From Glandiceps talaboti (Eukaryota > Hemichordata > Enteropneusta > Spengelidae): a stretch of DNA of 64,000 bases. The notes under the pieces were generated by a model that saw only the letters and a program-made list of their open reading frames with translations, ran no database searches and had not been told where the DNA came from. Shown here one piece after another: positions 1 to 16,929 of the stretch. The stretch covers positions 10,396,001 through 10,460,000 of the forward strand of contig NC_135558.1 of assembly GCF_964340395.1 (NCBI RefSeq), in the 5' to 3' direction. Within the stretch, counting starts at the first letter, position 1. Each line of letters begins with the position of its first letter. The translations under genes were made by a program, and so were the position numbers.

Positions 1-341
1 GACAGGTACGGGGTAACGGGTGCAAGAGAGGGGGGTTTAGGACGAACAAGATATGCAGAGGGGAGGGGATAGCACAGGGGTAGGGAAATGAAGAAGAACT
101 GAGGGGTGAGTTGGGAAAGGTACAGGGAAAGGTCATATGTGTATGTGTAGATATTTCAGAAGTAATCACACACATTACATTTATTCAAGTATCTGAAATA
201 TACAAAGACATATGTGTGGTGGTTTACTATCTGTTCACATCAATATTGTTAGAAATGGAACGATTTTAGCCTAAATTGTCATTCTCGATCCGTGTTTTAC
301 AAAATACGTAATGTCGGCTCCCTTTAACTACGAAAACACAG

Positions 342-1376
342 GGGTGTGTGAAGTTGGCTCCCGTTTCCTGTTTCCTTTTTCATTTCCTTATTCGATTTCA
401 TAGGAAACTACATATTTTCCGTGGATTTATCACATTCTCATATCAAATCTACCTATAATTACCCCAAATCAATTTATTATAACGATCTATTTTCCTGTCT
501 CCTTATTGGGTTTCCTGTCTCCTTATTGGGTTTTCTGTCCCCTTTTTCATTTCCTTATTCGATTTCATAGAAAACTACATATTTCCTGTGGATTTATCAC
601 ACTCTCATATCAAATCTACCTACAATTACCCCCCAATCAATTTATTATAATGATCTATGTACCATTTCCTTATTCGGTCCCTGTCTCCATATTCATTTCC
701 TTATTCGGTTTCCATTCCCTTATTCATTTCCCTATACGGTTTCATTGAAAAATACATATTTTACAACATTTTGTATTGACCTTGACAGTCAAGGTCAATA
801 TGTATATAAAAGGAAATGAAAAAGGGGACAGGAAACCCAATAAGGAGACAGGTAGCGAATAAGGAGACAGGAAACCCAATAATGAGACAGTAAAATAGAT
901 CGTTATAATAAATTGATTGGGGGTAATTATAGGTAGATTTGATATGAGAATGTGATAAATCCACAGAAAATATGTAGTTTCCTATGAAATCGAATAAGGA
1001 AATGAAAAAGGAGACAGGAAACCCAATAAGGAGACAGGAAAATAGATCGTTATAATAAATTGATTGGGGGTAATTATAGGTAGATTTGATATGAGAGTGT
1101 GATAAATCCACAGAAAATATGTAGTTTCCTATGAAATCGAATAAGGAAATGAAAAAGGGGACAGGAAACCCAATAAGGAGACAGGTAGCGAATAAGGAGA
1201 CAGAAAACCCAATAAGGAGACAGGAAAATAGATCATTATAATAAATTGATTGGGGGTAATTATAGGTCGATTTGATATGAGAATGTGATAAATCCACAGA
1301 AAATATGTAGTTTCCTATGAAACCGAATAAGGAGATGAAAAAGGAAACAGGAAACGGGAGCCAACTTCACACACCC
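342..1376. mobile_element. Foldback DNA transposon with long terminal inverted repeats and 9-bp target duplication
   Basis: The left end begins GGGTGTGTGAAGTTGG and the right end is its exact reverse complement. The inverted match continues inward for about 170 bp with only scattered mismatches. Both sides are flanked by the direct repeat AAAACACAG (333-341 and 1377-1385), which reads as a 9-bp target-site duplication. Inside, modules of about 120 bp (containing CTCATATCAAATC and TTATTATAA) recur twice in the left half and three times, inverted, in the right half, around a perfect palindrome at 775-799. Open frames across the element only translate these repeats and show no transposase. Long TIRs plus a 9-bp duplication fit a non-autonomous Mutator-like or other foldback element; the superfamily is inferred. 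Confidence 0.8.
775..799. other. Perfect 25-bp palindrome at the hinge of the foldback element
   Basis: Twelve-base arms ATTGACCTTGAC and GTCAAGGTCAAT flank a single A. The arms contain TCAAGGTCA in everted orientation. That is the known extended half-site bound by monomeric nuclear receptors such as FTZ-F1/SF-1 and ERR. It sits where the two inverted halves of the surrounding transposon meet. A regulatory role is only a possibility. Confidence 0.7.
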
Positions 1377-1385
1377 AAAACACAG

Positions 1386-2385
1386 TGGGTATAATGAGAA
1401 CGGAAAATACCAACATATCCAGGGCCAACAAGTACATAATTCACTCAAGAATTTACACTAAATTAACAAGAATACAAACGTGTTCTTGAAGAAACTGTAA
1501 CAAGGGAAACGAATTCATTTTCGGGGGTGAAATAGCACATTTAAGCACCAGGCCTCGACTGAAGATGAAACATTAACATCAACATTTGTAGCAAACTGGT
1601 TTACAAGTCTGCAACACAGACACCGAACAGCATTCCGTCAGTCACATCTCCTACAGGAGTGGTAATCCGCTTAAAAATAATCTGATGCGTTTATTATTGT
1701 TTCCTTTCATATTTGCATCATTTTGTTTATCTGTTATACAGCATCTGTTCTTTAAGAAACAGGCCGAACACGTAATGAACCTCTAACACAAAACGCTTAT
1801 CACAGCGAGGAATTATATATGGCGCCAGACAGTTTGTGAAAAAAAAGTTCATTCCCGTTGTCCTGTTTGAATATTTTACACTATTTATTATCACAGACAA
1901 CGTCTGTGTTATTATACTATGTATGATTCTGAACATGTATATCTTACTTATGTATCCCGGCGCACTCAACTTATTGGAGGTTATAACATGATATTGAACG
2001 TGGACATAGCGTTTGTTGGAACAGAACAATCACCATATGAGTTTCTTATGAACAACTTTAAGTGTACATAAACACACTTCCATAACAAAACATTGAACTG
2101 GTTATTGAAATATAAAAGTTGTTGTATCTGGGCACTCTATCTTTGTTGTGATTTCGAAAGTATAGTTTCACATTTTCATATGACCACCGACAATTGCATT
2201 TGTGATGAGCAAGAGGGAGGGTGAAAAAGAGGGACAGGTAGGCAGGCATGCAGACAACGGAGAAAGGGTAGATTGAAAGAGAATATGAGAGTTAGTCATG
2301 GAAAGGGGAGGGCAATGAGGGAGACAGGTAGGGATCAGGTAGATGTAGACTCTTACAGTCTGACTGGCTTCGCTAAATTAATATG
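1386..2385. other. No gene recognised
   Basis: AT-rich unique sequence between the foldback element and the next repeat. Short open frames here have no recognisable domain or splice context. Confidence 0.5.
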
Positions 2386-2530
2386 TAAACCACCTCCTGG
2401 GGATGATATACCAGACGATTTTGACCAGTGAACGAAGGATATGCACGAGTGATAGCGTGTTGTTATACCAATATATTGACAAAAAAATCGGAAACAAGAC
2501 AAGAACTAACGTGTTATGGTTTTATTTGCG
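2386..2530. repeat. Copy of a dispersed repeat shared with 12645-12841
   Basis: Starts TAAACCACCTCCTGGGG and continues through TTTTGACCAGTGAACG, ATGCACGAGTGATAGCG and CGGAAACAAGACAAGAACTA. All of these blocks reappear, in inverted orientation, downstream of ZNF-b. This copy has one arm of the palindrome and lacks most of the second arm. It ends near a poly-C run. Confidence 0.65.
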
Positions 2531-4378
2531 CCCCCCCCCCCCCGAATATAGATAATATGCATAACAAGGAAGCTGATCACAGTTGTACATATAGCTACGG
2601 TGGCCGTATCAACTCTGAACGTTGCAGTGCCATGGTGTCGTGCAGTGACTGTCTGCCATCCCGGTCTGCCTCTCGTCTCTAGGGATATATACATCGGCCC
2701 ATTAAAAGTACATGTACAATTATGAATAAACTGCCTGCTTGAAATGGTTGGTATAGGGCATGCTTCGCATCCATTGAAGTATTAGTGAGATCCCTAATAG
2801 TAAAACAGCCATGGCTGGCCGGCAGGTTGATTACATTGTGTATTAATTACTAGTTGCGGGCGGGAGTTACGTCAGTAGTTTCGGGTATTTGGGGATTTCG
2901 CACTCGGATTGATGACTGATACTCTACAGGATCTCGGACAAATATCTATTTTTTATTAATGGTAGGTCTGTCAGTGTAATGTCTCACACTTACTTCATTT
3001 TTATGACAAGACACGTACCTGTTTCCACTCTCCAGCTAGCCTAGGCTAACCGAGTCGAGAACTAGCACTAGCGGTGCATGCCTTGACCTTAGGTGGCGAT
3101 CTTTTTTTTAGCCGGCGGGGGGTGGGGGGGGGGGGGCACCTTAATTTGGGACTCAAAGAAGGGGGGGGGGGGTCAGAAAACATTTTTATGACATTTTTTA
3201 ATTCCTATTTTGAAACCAATGACATTTATCACATTTCATTATTCAAAACCTTTCAAAACCTTGTGATGTCATAACCTTAGAATGCAAGTATGATATCATT
3301 CATAAGAACTTGGATGGACTCTAACACTAATTTGTAATTATATTAGTCAACTTGAGGCCTAAGTAAGCTTAAGTGACTATCTGACTTCACATACATGGAT
3401 ACGATACCTGGGACAGAATTTCTGTTATGATGCTCAGAACAGAGATTCAGTGTTGAAAGGACTGTAGAGGGCAATAGTCCTAGTCAATAATGATACAAGC
3501 ATGGCAATATAACCTCCAGGTGAGTCTATTTATATATGGTCATGTGATTCAATTTTGACAAATGATTATATGACCTCAAAAGTTAAGAATATATTTCTCT
3601 TTTATTAGGCCTAATAAAGAAATTGTGTGGTTCTGACTACACTAAATTTTAGAATAGGTGGCAGAGGTCGCGTTAACGCTTTATTGGTGCGTATTTGACG
3701 CTATTTATGAAAGTCGGGACGCTGTTTTTAGGGATTGGTAGATTTGTTATTGTACACATGGTGACTGACATTATTCAGGCGATAACGTATGTTTATTGCC
3801 GAGGGACTAGCCAGTGACACCAAAACAGTCTCGTTTCCCCGAGGGCTTTGTGTTCTGTAGGGTGATTTCATGATTTCACACCAGATAAATTTCACTCAAT
3901 TGCAAAAAGTAGGTTTTATTCGTAAAGAAGGCCACACTTTATACATGTACAATGTAAAGTATACAGTTCAGAAAAGATAATGAATGGTGCAGCATATACA
4001 GACATTCTGACAAAAAGTCTGATAACAGACACTTGTCATGACTCGACCACTGTACAAAGTAAACAAAAACTGAATTTATTGTCTGCACTACATATATATG
4101 TGAATATACATTACCTGTGGTCAAAATGGGGTTTTTCTCACTGCTTAATTATATGTACATCAGGTTTACCTCTCGAAAATATACCATCATCAGGGGATGT
4201 ATAGTGTTCCTAAAATACACTATCATGTTTGGATTTAGTTATTGAGTAATTTAATTACTAGACTGCATAATTATTATGCAGTACTGTATATGTACATAAC
4301 CTTGACTTTTAGTTTGGCTCTATCATTTCATTTTTCACATTGCTGCAAATTTTATGATCAACATCCTCCATAAGAAAT
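2531..4378. other. 3' flank of ZNF-a, no gene recognised
   Basis: Contains two G-rich runs near 3117-3170. A block at about 3385-3570 resembles the 3' flank of ZNF-b at about 10490-10660: shared words include GAGGGCA, CATGTGATTCAATT and GACAAA. The duplicated unit therefore included downstream DNA. A TTTATT at about 4074-4079 (AATAAA on the minus strand) is a possible poly(A) signal for ZNF-a. Confidence 0.45.
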
Positions 4379-9941
<5,563 letters not shown>

Positions 9942-10058
9942 CGTGTCAGTAATAAGTAGAGGTACATCAAATTTAGGACAAGGGAATGTATTGGAAGGCG
10001 GCTACAATCGCCAGACTTGTTCACTGCGATTTGCTCTTGAACCCCCAGCTGTGTGCAA

Positions 10059-10086
10059 GTGATAAACAAACCGATAACCTATGACC
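10059..10086 (-). promoter_or_regulatory. Conserved upstream element of ZNF-a
   Basis: Plus-strand GTGATAAACAAACCGATAACC, 118 bp upstream of the ATG. In gene orientation it reads GGTTATCG...GTTTGTTTATCAC, with two TTATC (GATAA) cores. Related sequences lie 85-110 bp upstream of the other three ZNF starts. Factor identity (GATA or forkhead type) is a guess. Confidence 0.5.
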
Positions 10087-11244
10087 TCTACAGAAATACT
10101 GACGTTGAGGGCAGGCTATACGCAGGGATTTTCTTATATTGAGCCTTCAGTAAATTACAGGGGGGGGGGGGGTGTTATATTTTTACAAATCGCTTCGTGG
10201 AGGTTCAGGTCAAATTTGACAATGACAGTACAAGGAAAAGTTACAAGAGAGATTTACAAATAAGATGCATAGCACAGAAATAGTAACATACATATTTTAC
10301 AATTTTGTCCCTCAGTTGAAAACTATACAGATGCCTGAGTGCACCAAATTTGATCTAGATTCTGGACTATTTGCTGACAGAAGTACACAACATCAGCTTC
10401 CTCTCAGACTCCTGGGTTGATGACTGTGACATCTGATATGGACTGAAACTTATAGTCAACTTATCTTTGCTAGTTGGCATTATTTCTTGGTATCAATCTT
10501 TAATGCAATGTACAGAATGGAGGTACTGTGAGTGTTGAAAGAACTTACCATAGAGGGCAGTAGTTTCAGTCAATGGTCTTTGCATGCATGGAGAATGTAA
10601 CCTTGTGGGTGATATTTCATTTGTATGAGGTCATGTGATTCAATTCAGACAAACGATAGCTTTTGTGTTATGAAAAATAAGATTCAATAAATGACATCTA
10701 CAATGTAGTGCTAAGATCGTATTTTCCTTGTACTTGTAAGTGAACACATTCACACACATAATTGTGGCTATAAATTATCAGGGACTTTAATATGCTTTAT
10801 ATACTCCACTATACTAATGAAAATCTACAAATCTGATTGGTCAAGACGCAAAAGTAGGATCCGTGTATAAATTCTGATATATCACCACTGGCAAGAGAGA
10901 ATTATATATGTTTGCTAATTATCCAAGCAATATCATCTGCAACACTGTATCTGTTGTGGCTGTTCCACTGACGGCCCACAGAACCCAAATCACCTGACCA
11001 TGCAGACTCATTTCCAAGCTGTGAGAGAGAAAAGACATTCCTGAACTCATCCAATGCCATTAATGTCACTGGATGTCAGAAAGTCATTGTATTAGAACAG
11101 CATAGGCCTGTTACCATGGTGGATTATATGCAGATATCTGGACATCAATACAAATGTAATAGTATCAGACTATACATTTGCTAGATGACTGTGATTCATG
11201 TCATCCCAACTTCAACTCGTCCCATTTCAACTTGCTCCAATTTA
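10087..11244. other. Distal 3' flank of ZNF-b, no gene recognised
   Basis: Contains the block at about 10490-10660 that matches the ZNF-a 3' flank. A second block at about 11095-11180 (CATAGGCCTGTTACC...GTATCAGACTATACAT) resembles the ZNF-c 3' flank at 19017-19126. These are remnants of segmental duplication. Confidence 0.45.
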
Positions 11245-11690
11245 ATCTAATCTAATCTACTATTCTTGTAGAGCCCATTCCATAAAATATCTCAATGCAC
11301 TTAACAAAGTACAAAATTTCAAGTACAGTTCACATACAAAACAGAATCAAACAAAAGTCTTGTTGTACATGTACAGGTAGGTCTTAAGATCAGATTTAAA
11401 TAATTGAAATGAAGTGACAGTCTGCAGACATGATGGCAGAGCATTCCACAAGCATGGGACACAAATTGAGAATGCTCCATCACCATAAAAAAAGTATTAC
11501 TGAGTGGTTGATTAATGTAGATAAATTTCACTCCTCGAGTTCCTGTGTATGCGTAGAGCACAGCTGGTGCTACGCTGAGTTAGCAACTGATCAAGATAGC
11601 TAGGTGCAAAACCATGAAGGACTTTGAATGTTAAACAGAGAATTTTGAATTCTGTGCGCTGTTGTATTGGTAGCCACTGCAGCTCTTTGA
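11245..11690 (-). mobile_element. Decayed 3' end of a LINE (CR1/L2/jockey-like reverse transcriptase)
   Basis: On the minus strand, 11690-11520 translates to FKELQWLPIQQRTEFKI, LCLTFKVLHGFAPSYL and a serine-rich stretch. After a frameshift comes GDGAFSICVPCLWNALPS and LFKSDLKTYLY. These are the typical C-terminal landmarks of CR1/L2/jockey-type reverse transcriptases (LHWLP..., GxRAFSVxxPxLWNxLP, FKxxLKTxLF). A stop follows, then a 3' UTR resembling the GCATTGAGA...CTCTACAAGA signature of these LINEs, and a TTAGA short-repeat tail. It is 5'-truncated and frameshifted, so a non-functional copy. Confidence 0.75.
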
Positions 11691-12644
11691 ATTTGAACTC
11701 ACCCTAATTTCAACTCTTCCCAATTTCAATTCTTCCCACTTTTTCAAAATCATATAGGAAAGTAATTTGCAGATATTTGAATATAATTTTAAAATGTTTG
11801 CAAGTATTTTAGTGATAAAAGACGTTACAATTTGGAGATGTACAAAACATAGTACATCCAATATACTTAGTATTCAAATTTAACTGTTGTTACTATGGCT
11901 TACCAACACAAATGAATTTCCATTTGAAGAAAAATCCAATATACTTATTTTTAAGTTTGGTTTATCCCTCCCTTGTTTTGGTAGGACAACCAGACCTTTA
12001 TAGTTAACAGTTACTGAAAAATATAAACAAACAATCAGTGCAGAAATCCAATGCACTTAATTGGGGCAAGTTGAAGTTGGGATGAGATGTTCTGTCACCA
12101 CTACAAACAACCCCCTTGGAGATGGTACAGCCTTGGCTTTCATCACTGTTTATACATGTATGTGTTGTAATTTGATCAAAACCCCATATTATATTATACC
12201 AGTATATTGATGGCACAAGTGGAGAGATCTGATTGGTCTAGACATCGAACTAGCACATCTAAAATGAGCGATAATGCACGGTTGGCATGTGTCCAAATTT
12301 TGTTCGTCTACGAGCGTTGAGTTGTAGTCCGCCGCACCATGATACTGATAGTGAACTCTTCGAATTGTCAGAGGAGGATTTTCTCAATGAGACAATATTT
12401 TATGAGAAATTATCGATCGAAGCACGTTGTATTCAATAAACCACTTCAAGTTTATACCTTGAGTCAAACAGGTTGTTTATTCATCACTGTGCACTTTTAA
12501 TGAGCCGATCAATGTACAGATTATCCCTAGTAACGACTAGCAGATAAAAGAAATCCAGTCGCTGCACGACGTTCATGTCATGGTTGAGGCTAAGATCAGC
12601 TGTCTTGAAAGCAGCGTTATTGTTATGCAAATTAGTCACAGAGA
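11691..12644. other. No gene recognised
   Basis: AT-rich unique sequence with short repeated phrases such as CCCAATTTCAA at 11700-11745. No conserved ORF. Confidence 0.4.
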
Positions 12645-12841
12645 CGCATATGAAACGAGAATACGTTAGTTCTTATCTTGTTTCCGATATTTTCAATATA
12701 CTAGTATAATATAATATCGATAAACCACCCCCTGGGGAAGGTATACCACTCAGTTTTGACCAGTGAACTCGCTATCGCTCGTGCATATATTTCGTTCACT
12801 GGTCAAAACCTCTTGGTATACCATCCCAGGGGGTGGTTTAT
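12645..12841. repeat. Palindromic repeat (MITE-like), 3' of ZNF-b
   Basis: Two arms of about 48 bp (12720-12768 and 12794-12841) read ATAAACCACCCCCTGGG...TTTTGACCAGTGAAC inward from both ends, around a 25-nt loop. Similarity with the copy at 2386-2530 continues past the left arm to about 12645, so the palindrome may be part of a larger repeat. TA flanks both arm tips, consistent with but not proof of a TA target site. On the minus strand the right arm supplies AATAAA about 170 nt after the ZNF-b stop. Confidence 0.7.
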
Positions 12842-13010
12842 TGCTTAAGTATACCATTGGGGGTGCGGTGCAGTGTGTGGATTAATGCTTAAACGTATCA
12901 CATTTTGGATCTCATAATTAACTGTATATTGAATATATGACCCTCTGTGATGGTTTGGTGCCATCTTGGATTTATCCACATTTTAAGATCACCATCCCTT
13001 ACAAAAACCT

Positions 13011-16000
13011 CTAATGTCCTTTAAGGTGAACCTTCATGTGTTTTGTGAGGTTCCCTTTCAATTTACATGTATACTCACAGAACTCGCATTTAAAAGGTCG
13101 TTCATCAGAATGCGATGAACGCATATGAACTTTCATATTTGACTTGTCCACAAATTCTTTTGAACAGATTGCGCATCTGTAGGTTTTTGTCCGAAAATGA
13201 ATATTCAAGTGGACTTGAAGGTCATTGTGAAGTTTAAATGCTTTGCCACATACATGGCATTGCCGAGTGTACTCTGCGTGACGGTTTCGTACATGGGCAT
13301 CCACAGAACGTTTACTCACGAATCCTTTACCACATTTCTCACAGATGTATCGGTTTGGGTTGTCACTATGTCTTATTTTATGAGTGTTGAGTTCTGACAA
13401 ATGCACAAACTTTCTGTGACAAACTTCACAAGTATATTTGTTTTTGGCATGGAAACACTTGATGTGATTGCGTAAACAGGTTGCACCACTCAAAACTTTC
13501 CTACAAATTTTACACTCAAATTTATGTGCTGAGTGTGTGCGCTCATGCTGTTTTAAAGAATACGGTTTGTAGTACGTCTTGTCACAAAATTTACAGTTAA
13601 AGATTTTCTCTCCATGTAAGCGTTTGTGTTCTGTAAGCAATTCTTTCCACTTCAGGATTTTGCCGCAAATGTCGCACTGATGTATCTTTTTCTCCCCATG
13701 TTCCTCCATATGACGATGGAGATTAACACGACTTAGACAATGTTTGTCACATGTTTCACAATCAAAGATGGGAATTTGAGGTGCGTGGTTGTCTATTAGA
13801 TGTTGCTGCCAGTCTTTCAAGAGGAAATCAACATGACAAAATCTGCACCGACGTTTCATACAAACTCCTCTCAACATATGTAATTCATGGTTACTAATCT
13901 TCTCAAAGGCCATACCACATTTTTCACATTTGTATGGTTTCCCTTCATCAGCTTCATCCATAATACGTCTAATAAGTACTTTCAGTTTTTGTAAATCTTC
14001 TTCGTTTTCAACTTTCCGTACTCTTGGCTTTTTGGTCCACCTCTTTGGCTTATCTTCATTCTTGTTCTTTCTGTTCTTACGCTGTCTCTCCTGTCCACTT
14101 GTTTCCCCATCTGGTTTCTTTCTTTTACAGATTCCTTTTTTCTGACCCATTTCTGGACATTTCCTTTTCCCCTCTTTCTTCATTCCTACTGATAGTGAGA
14201 CATCAGTTCTCTTCCTTTCCTTTCCTGAATCAACTTTGTTATTTTTCTCCTTTGTCCCATCATTGATGTCATCCTCAATAACTCTTCTATCTCTCTCTCC
14301 ATTGTCAATTAGTTTTTCTCCATCCCTGCTCTGGTTACCAGTATACATGCATCTCAAGGGAAAATGTGTTCTATTGTTAACACAGTCTCCATCACTGTTC
14401 AATTGACTGGTTTCCATGGCAACAAAAAAATCCTCCTCAAATGGTTCAACCTTAACAGTACGCTCTATTTCTTCGGATTCTCTCTCCAAACTTCTCACAT
14501 TACAGAAGTTACTTGTTTCAAACTTCAAACTTGTCTGCTCAGTTGTGACGGTATCCTTTCCTTTAGTTGCCATGGTAACAAAATCATCACCAGCATCATA
14601 TCTTGTAGAAATAGAGTTAATGTTTTCATGATAATGGGCATGTACATTTATGGCATCCATATTATTCATACCTTCATCTGTAACTGCAAAGTACTTCTGA
14701 GATGGGATGCTCTGAAAGACATGTGGGTTTCCTCCAACCCAATGCTGTCTCAAATCATTTGTGTTTTCTTCAATTTCATTGATAGAGAAATCCTGTGGCT
14801 TCACTTTCAGACCACTGGTATAAAATTCTCTTAGGTATTCTTCACTTCCCATGTAATGAGAGGAATGGCCATCTTCAGAAACAATGATAAAGACACTACA
14901 TCCAACAGCATCAATCAATTCCTGGCCCTGCAATTGAAGACAAAATGTATGTCATAATTAATGTCAAAGAAAGAAAATGTTATGGTTCTCGTTCCCTGCA
15001 CATTATGTCACTTGAGATTGGAGTTTGCTGTTTTTGAGGAATTGGATCTAATTTTAATACAGAGCTGAAGGCTATGAGTTAGAAGTAGCTTCCAAAGACC
15101 AGATGGGCACTAACCCTATGTTATCGAAATCAAACATATCCTCATCTACCATATCCTCATCTAAACCACACTCATGACACTGTTCCCCTTTCACTCCCAC
15201 TCTTCACTCCCCATTCCTCACATCACAACTAACAATTGATTCACTGTATGGTTGTCAGTAGCTCTGAAAATGTAAACTATGAGGTTTCAACACAACTTCT
15301 CCCCTACACTATGGTTCCTCCCTATCTCTAACAACAAGACTGCAAACAGATTTCATTTGCACGCATTTTGGGAATAAAATTAGCACCAATGCCGTTGTAG
15401 CACAACTGTATTTGGCTGTTGCTATGGGTGTGGTCTTGTTGCTAGGCATATTTGCTTACATTTTTTACTTGCCTATTAATTTATCTTTACAATAGACGCC
15501 ATCAAGTAACTGTTGCTATGGGCATGGTCTTGTTGCTAAGCATATTTGCATACATTTTTGGAATCTTTATTTACTTGCCTACCCTTCCCAGTTTTTATCT
15601 TTGCAAAATATACCATCATTTGTGTATTGCTACGGGTGTGGTCTTGTTGCGAGGCATATTTGTATACATTTAAAAAATCTTTATTCACTTACCTACCCAT
15701 CCCTGTTGTTATATTTGTATGTGTACATGTACATCGTTTCACTGTTGCTAAGGGCAGTTTGGTCAAAATGTTTTGAACAATAACTGCAGAATAACCCTCC
15801 AGAAACATCCCCACCAAGATTTAGCCCCATTCACCATGCAGTTTTCCAGAATATATGTTTTAGACCAAAATCGAGATTTTTAGACCTAAATTGCATATCA
15901 CCAATGGAATCATGTTGTAAATACACTGCACATTTCAGATGCATCCCCATAAAATTTCAGCCCAATCTGCTTAGTAGATTTGGAATTATAAATTTTTGAC

Positions 16001-16284
16001 AAAAATCTCATTTTAAGCCCTAATTTGCATATCACTGATTGGATCATCACTGATGTCATGAACAATTCTTAATCTAAACATCCCTAAGAAGGTTCCCACC
16101 AAACTTCAAACTGATCTGCCAAGTAGTTTTGGAGATTAATTTTTTTGACCAAAACCACATTTTTTAAAACCCAAATCGCATATTTGTGGTAAGATCATTT
16201 TGATTTGACGATTTCCCAACTAGACACCCAAGGTAGTATGTATACCTACCAAATATCCTGTGGTTTTTCACTTTCAGTTGTAAC

Positions 16285-16339
<55 letters not shown>

Positions 16340-16817
16340 TGCTGCCTATAGCACTACTGAACCTTATCAGTTCAGTTGTGCTAAAAGCCCCCATACCCTT
16401 GCTCATGACTACATTAAATACAGAAATGAACGTTAAATCACTAAATTCAACCTTTGACTGAAATTGATTCACTGCATAGTTGCCAGAGTTCTGCTTTAAG
16501 TTTTAAAAATTTGGGCTTTGCCCTCTGGGAAAGTCTGGTTTGGGTGAGCCACAGTCCCTCAAGGAAACAGACGTATGATGTTGCTCTCACAATCAGTCAA
16601 CATGTGTATGTGCCCCTCCCGTAATTCCATTTTTTAAAATACGACCCTCGCCCGAGAACCCACCCCCTCCTTTATAAATACTGAAAGCTCCCTCACCAGC
16701 TATTGTACTACAGTCGAGTCGTGGAGCACGATTATTAGTATTACTTACGGTTCTAAATAATGTCTGAATCGTTTTTTCAGCGACTGGATCCACATCTGTA
16801 GTCGTCTGCTCATCCAT
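13011..16817 (-). CDS. ZNF-b: 11-finger zinc-finger protein, two coding exons
   Basis: Coding exons complement(16749..16817) and complement(13011..14927), phase 0, intron 1,821 bp (donor GTAAGT, acceptor TTGCAG), 661 residues. Same layout as ZNF-a: N-terminal module (TIQTLFRT, GQELIDAVGC, VFIIVSEDGH), acidic and basic linker with VKVEPFEED, basic KKEGKRK and KKPRVRKVEN, then one C2HC and ten C2H2 fingers. The N-terminal half is closest to ZNF-c (both have PSQKYFAVTDEGMNNMDAIN). The DNA coding fingers 2-4 differs from ZNF-c by about one base in roughly 210, while fingers 5-7 differ strongly. That mosaic suggests gene conversion or unequal exchange. Probable nuclear sequence-specific regulator; target unknown. 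Confidence 0.9.
15418..15770. repeat. Degenerate tandem repeat in ZNF-b intron, unit about 95-120 bp
   Basis: The phrase GTTGCTATGGGTGTGGTC and close variants recur at about 15418, 15512, 15625 and (partly) 15744. Each is followed by GGCATATTTGCATACATTTTT-like sequence. The hydrophobic ORFs across it are products of the repeat. Confidence 0.75.
15840..16337. repeat. Degenerate tandem repeat ending in (CA)n, related to 18421-18967
   Basis: Units of roughly 125 bp contain CAATCTGCTTAGTAG, TTTTTGACAAAAA, ATTTGCATATCACTGAT, GGATCATC and AACAATTCTTAATCTAAAC. The last unit ends in (CA)n at 16290-16337. The same units, diverged, reappear at 18421-18967 with a terminal (CA)n. This looks like a mobile or satellite-derived family of unknown class. 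Confidence 0.75.
16749..16817 (-). CDS. ZNF-b coding exon 1 (23 codons)
   Basis: ATG at 16817-16815 begins MDEQTTTDVDPVAEKTI, ends LFRT, followed by donor GTAAGT. The frame stays open upstream for about 20 codons (MLPLFYS...). The downstream ATG was chosen because all four paralogues share it. Confidence 0.88.
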
Positions 16818-16907
16818 CGTGTCAATAGTACAAGCAGAGATACAGCAAAATAGGAGAGAATAGAAAAGCGGCAGCAATAGATGAATTTGCTCTTGAACCC
16901 CAGCTGA

Positions 16908-16929
16908 GTATAAACGATAACCTATGACC
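16908..16929 (-). promoter_or_regulatory. Conserved upstream element of ZNF-b
   Basis: Plus-strand GTATAAACGATAACCTATGACC, 91 bp upstream of the ATG. It matches the ZNF-a element (CGATAACCTATGACC identical) but lacks the inner part of the second GATAA half. Confidence 0.45.

Noticed and set aside
761-1297. 178-residue ORF with internal repeats
   Set aside because: Reads the repeated modules of the foldback element; the same modules occur inverted, and no transposase or other domain is present.
3074-3274. Gly-rich ORF at G-rich runs
   Set aside because: Low-complexity translation of poly-G tracts.
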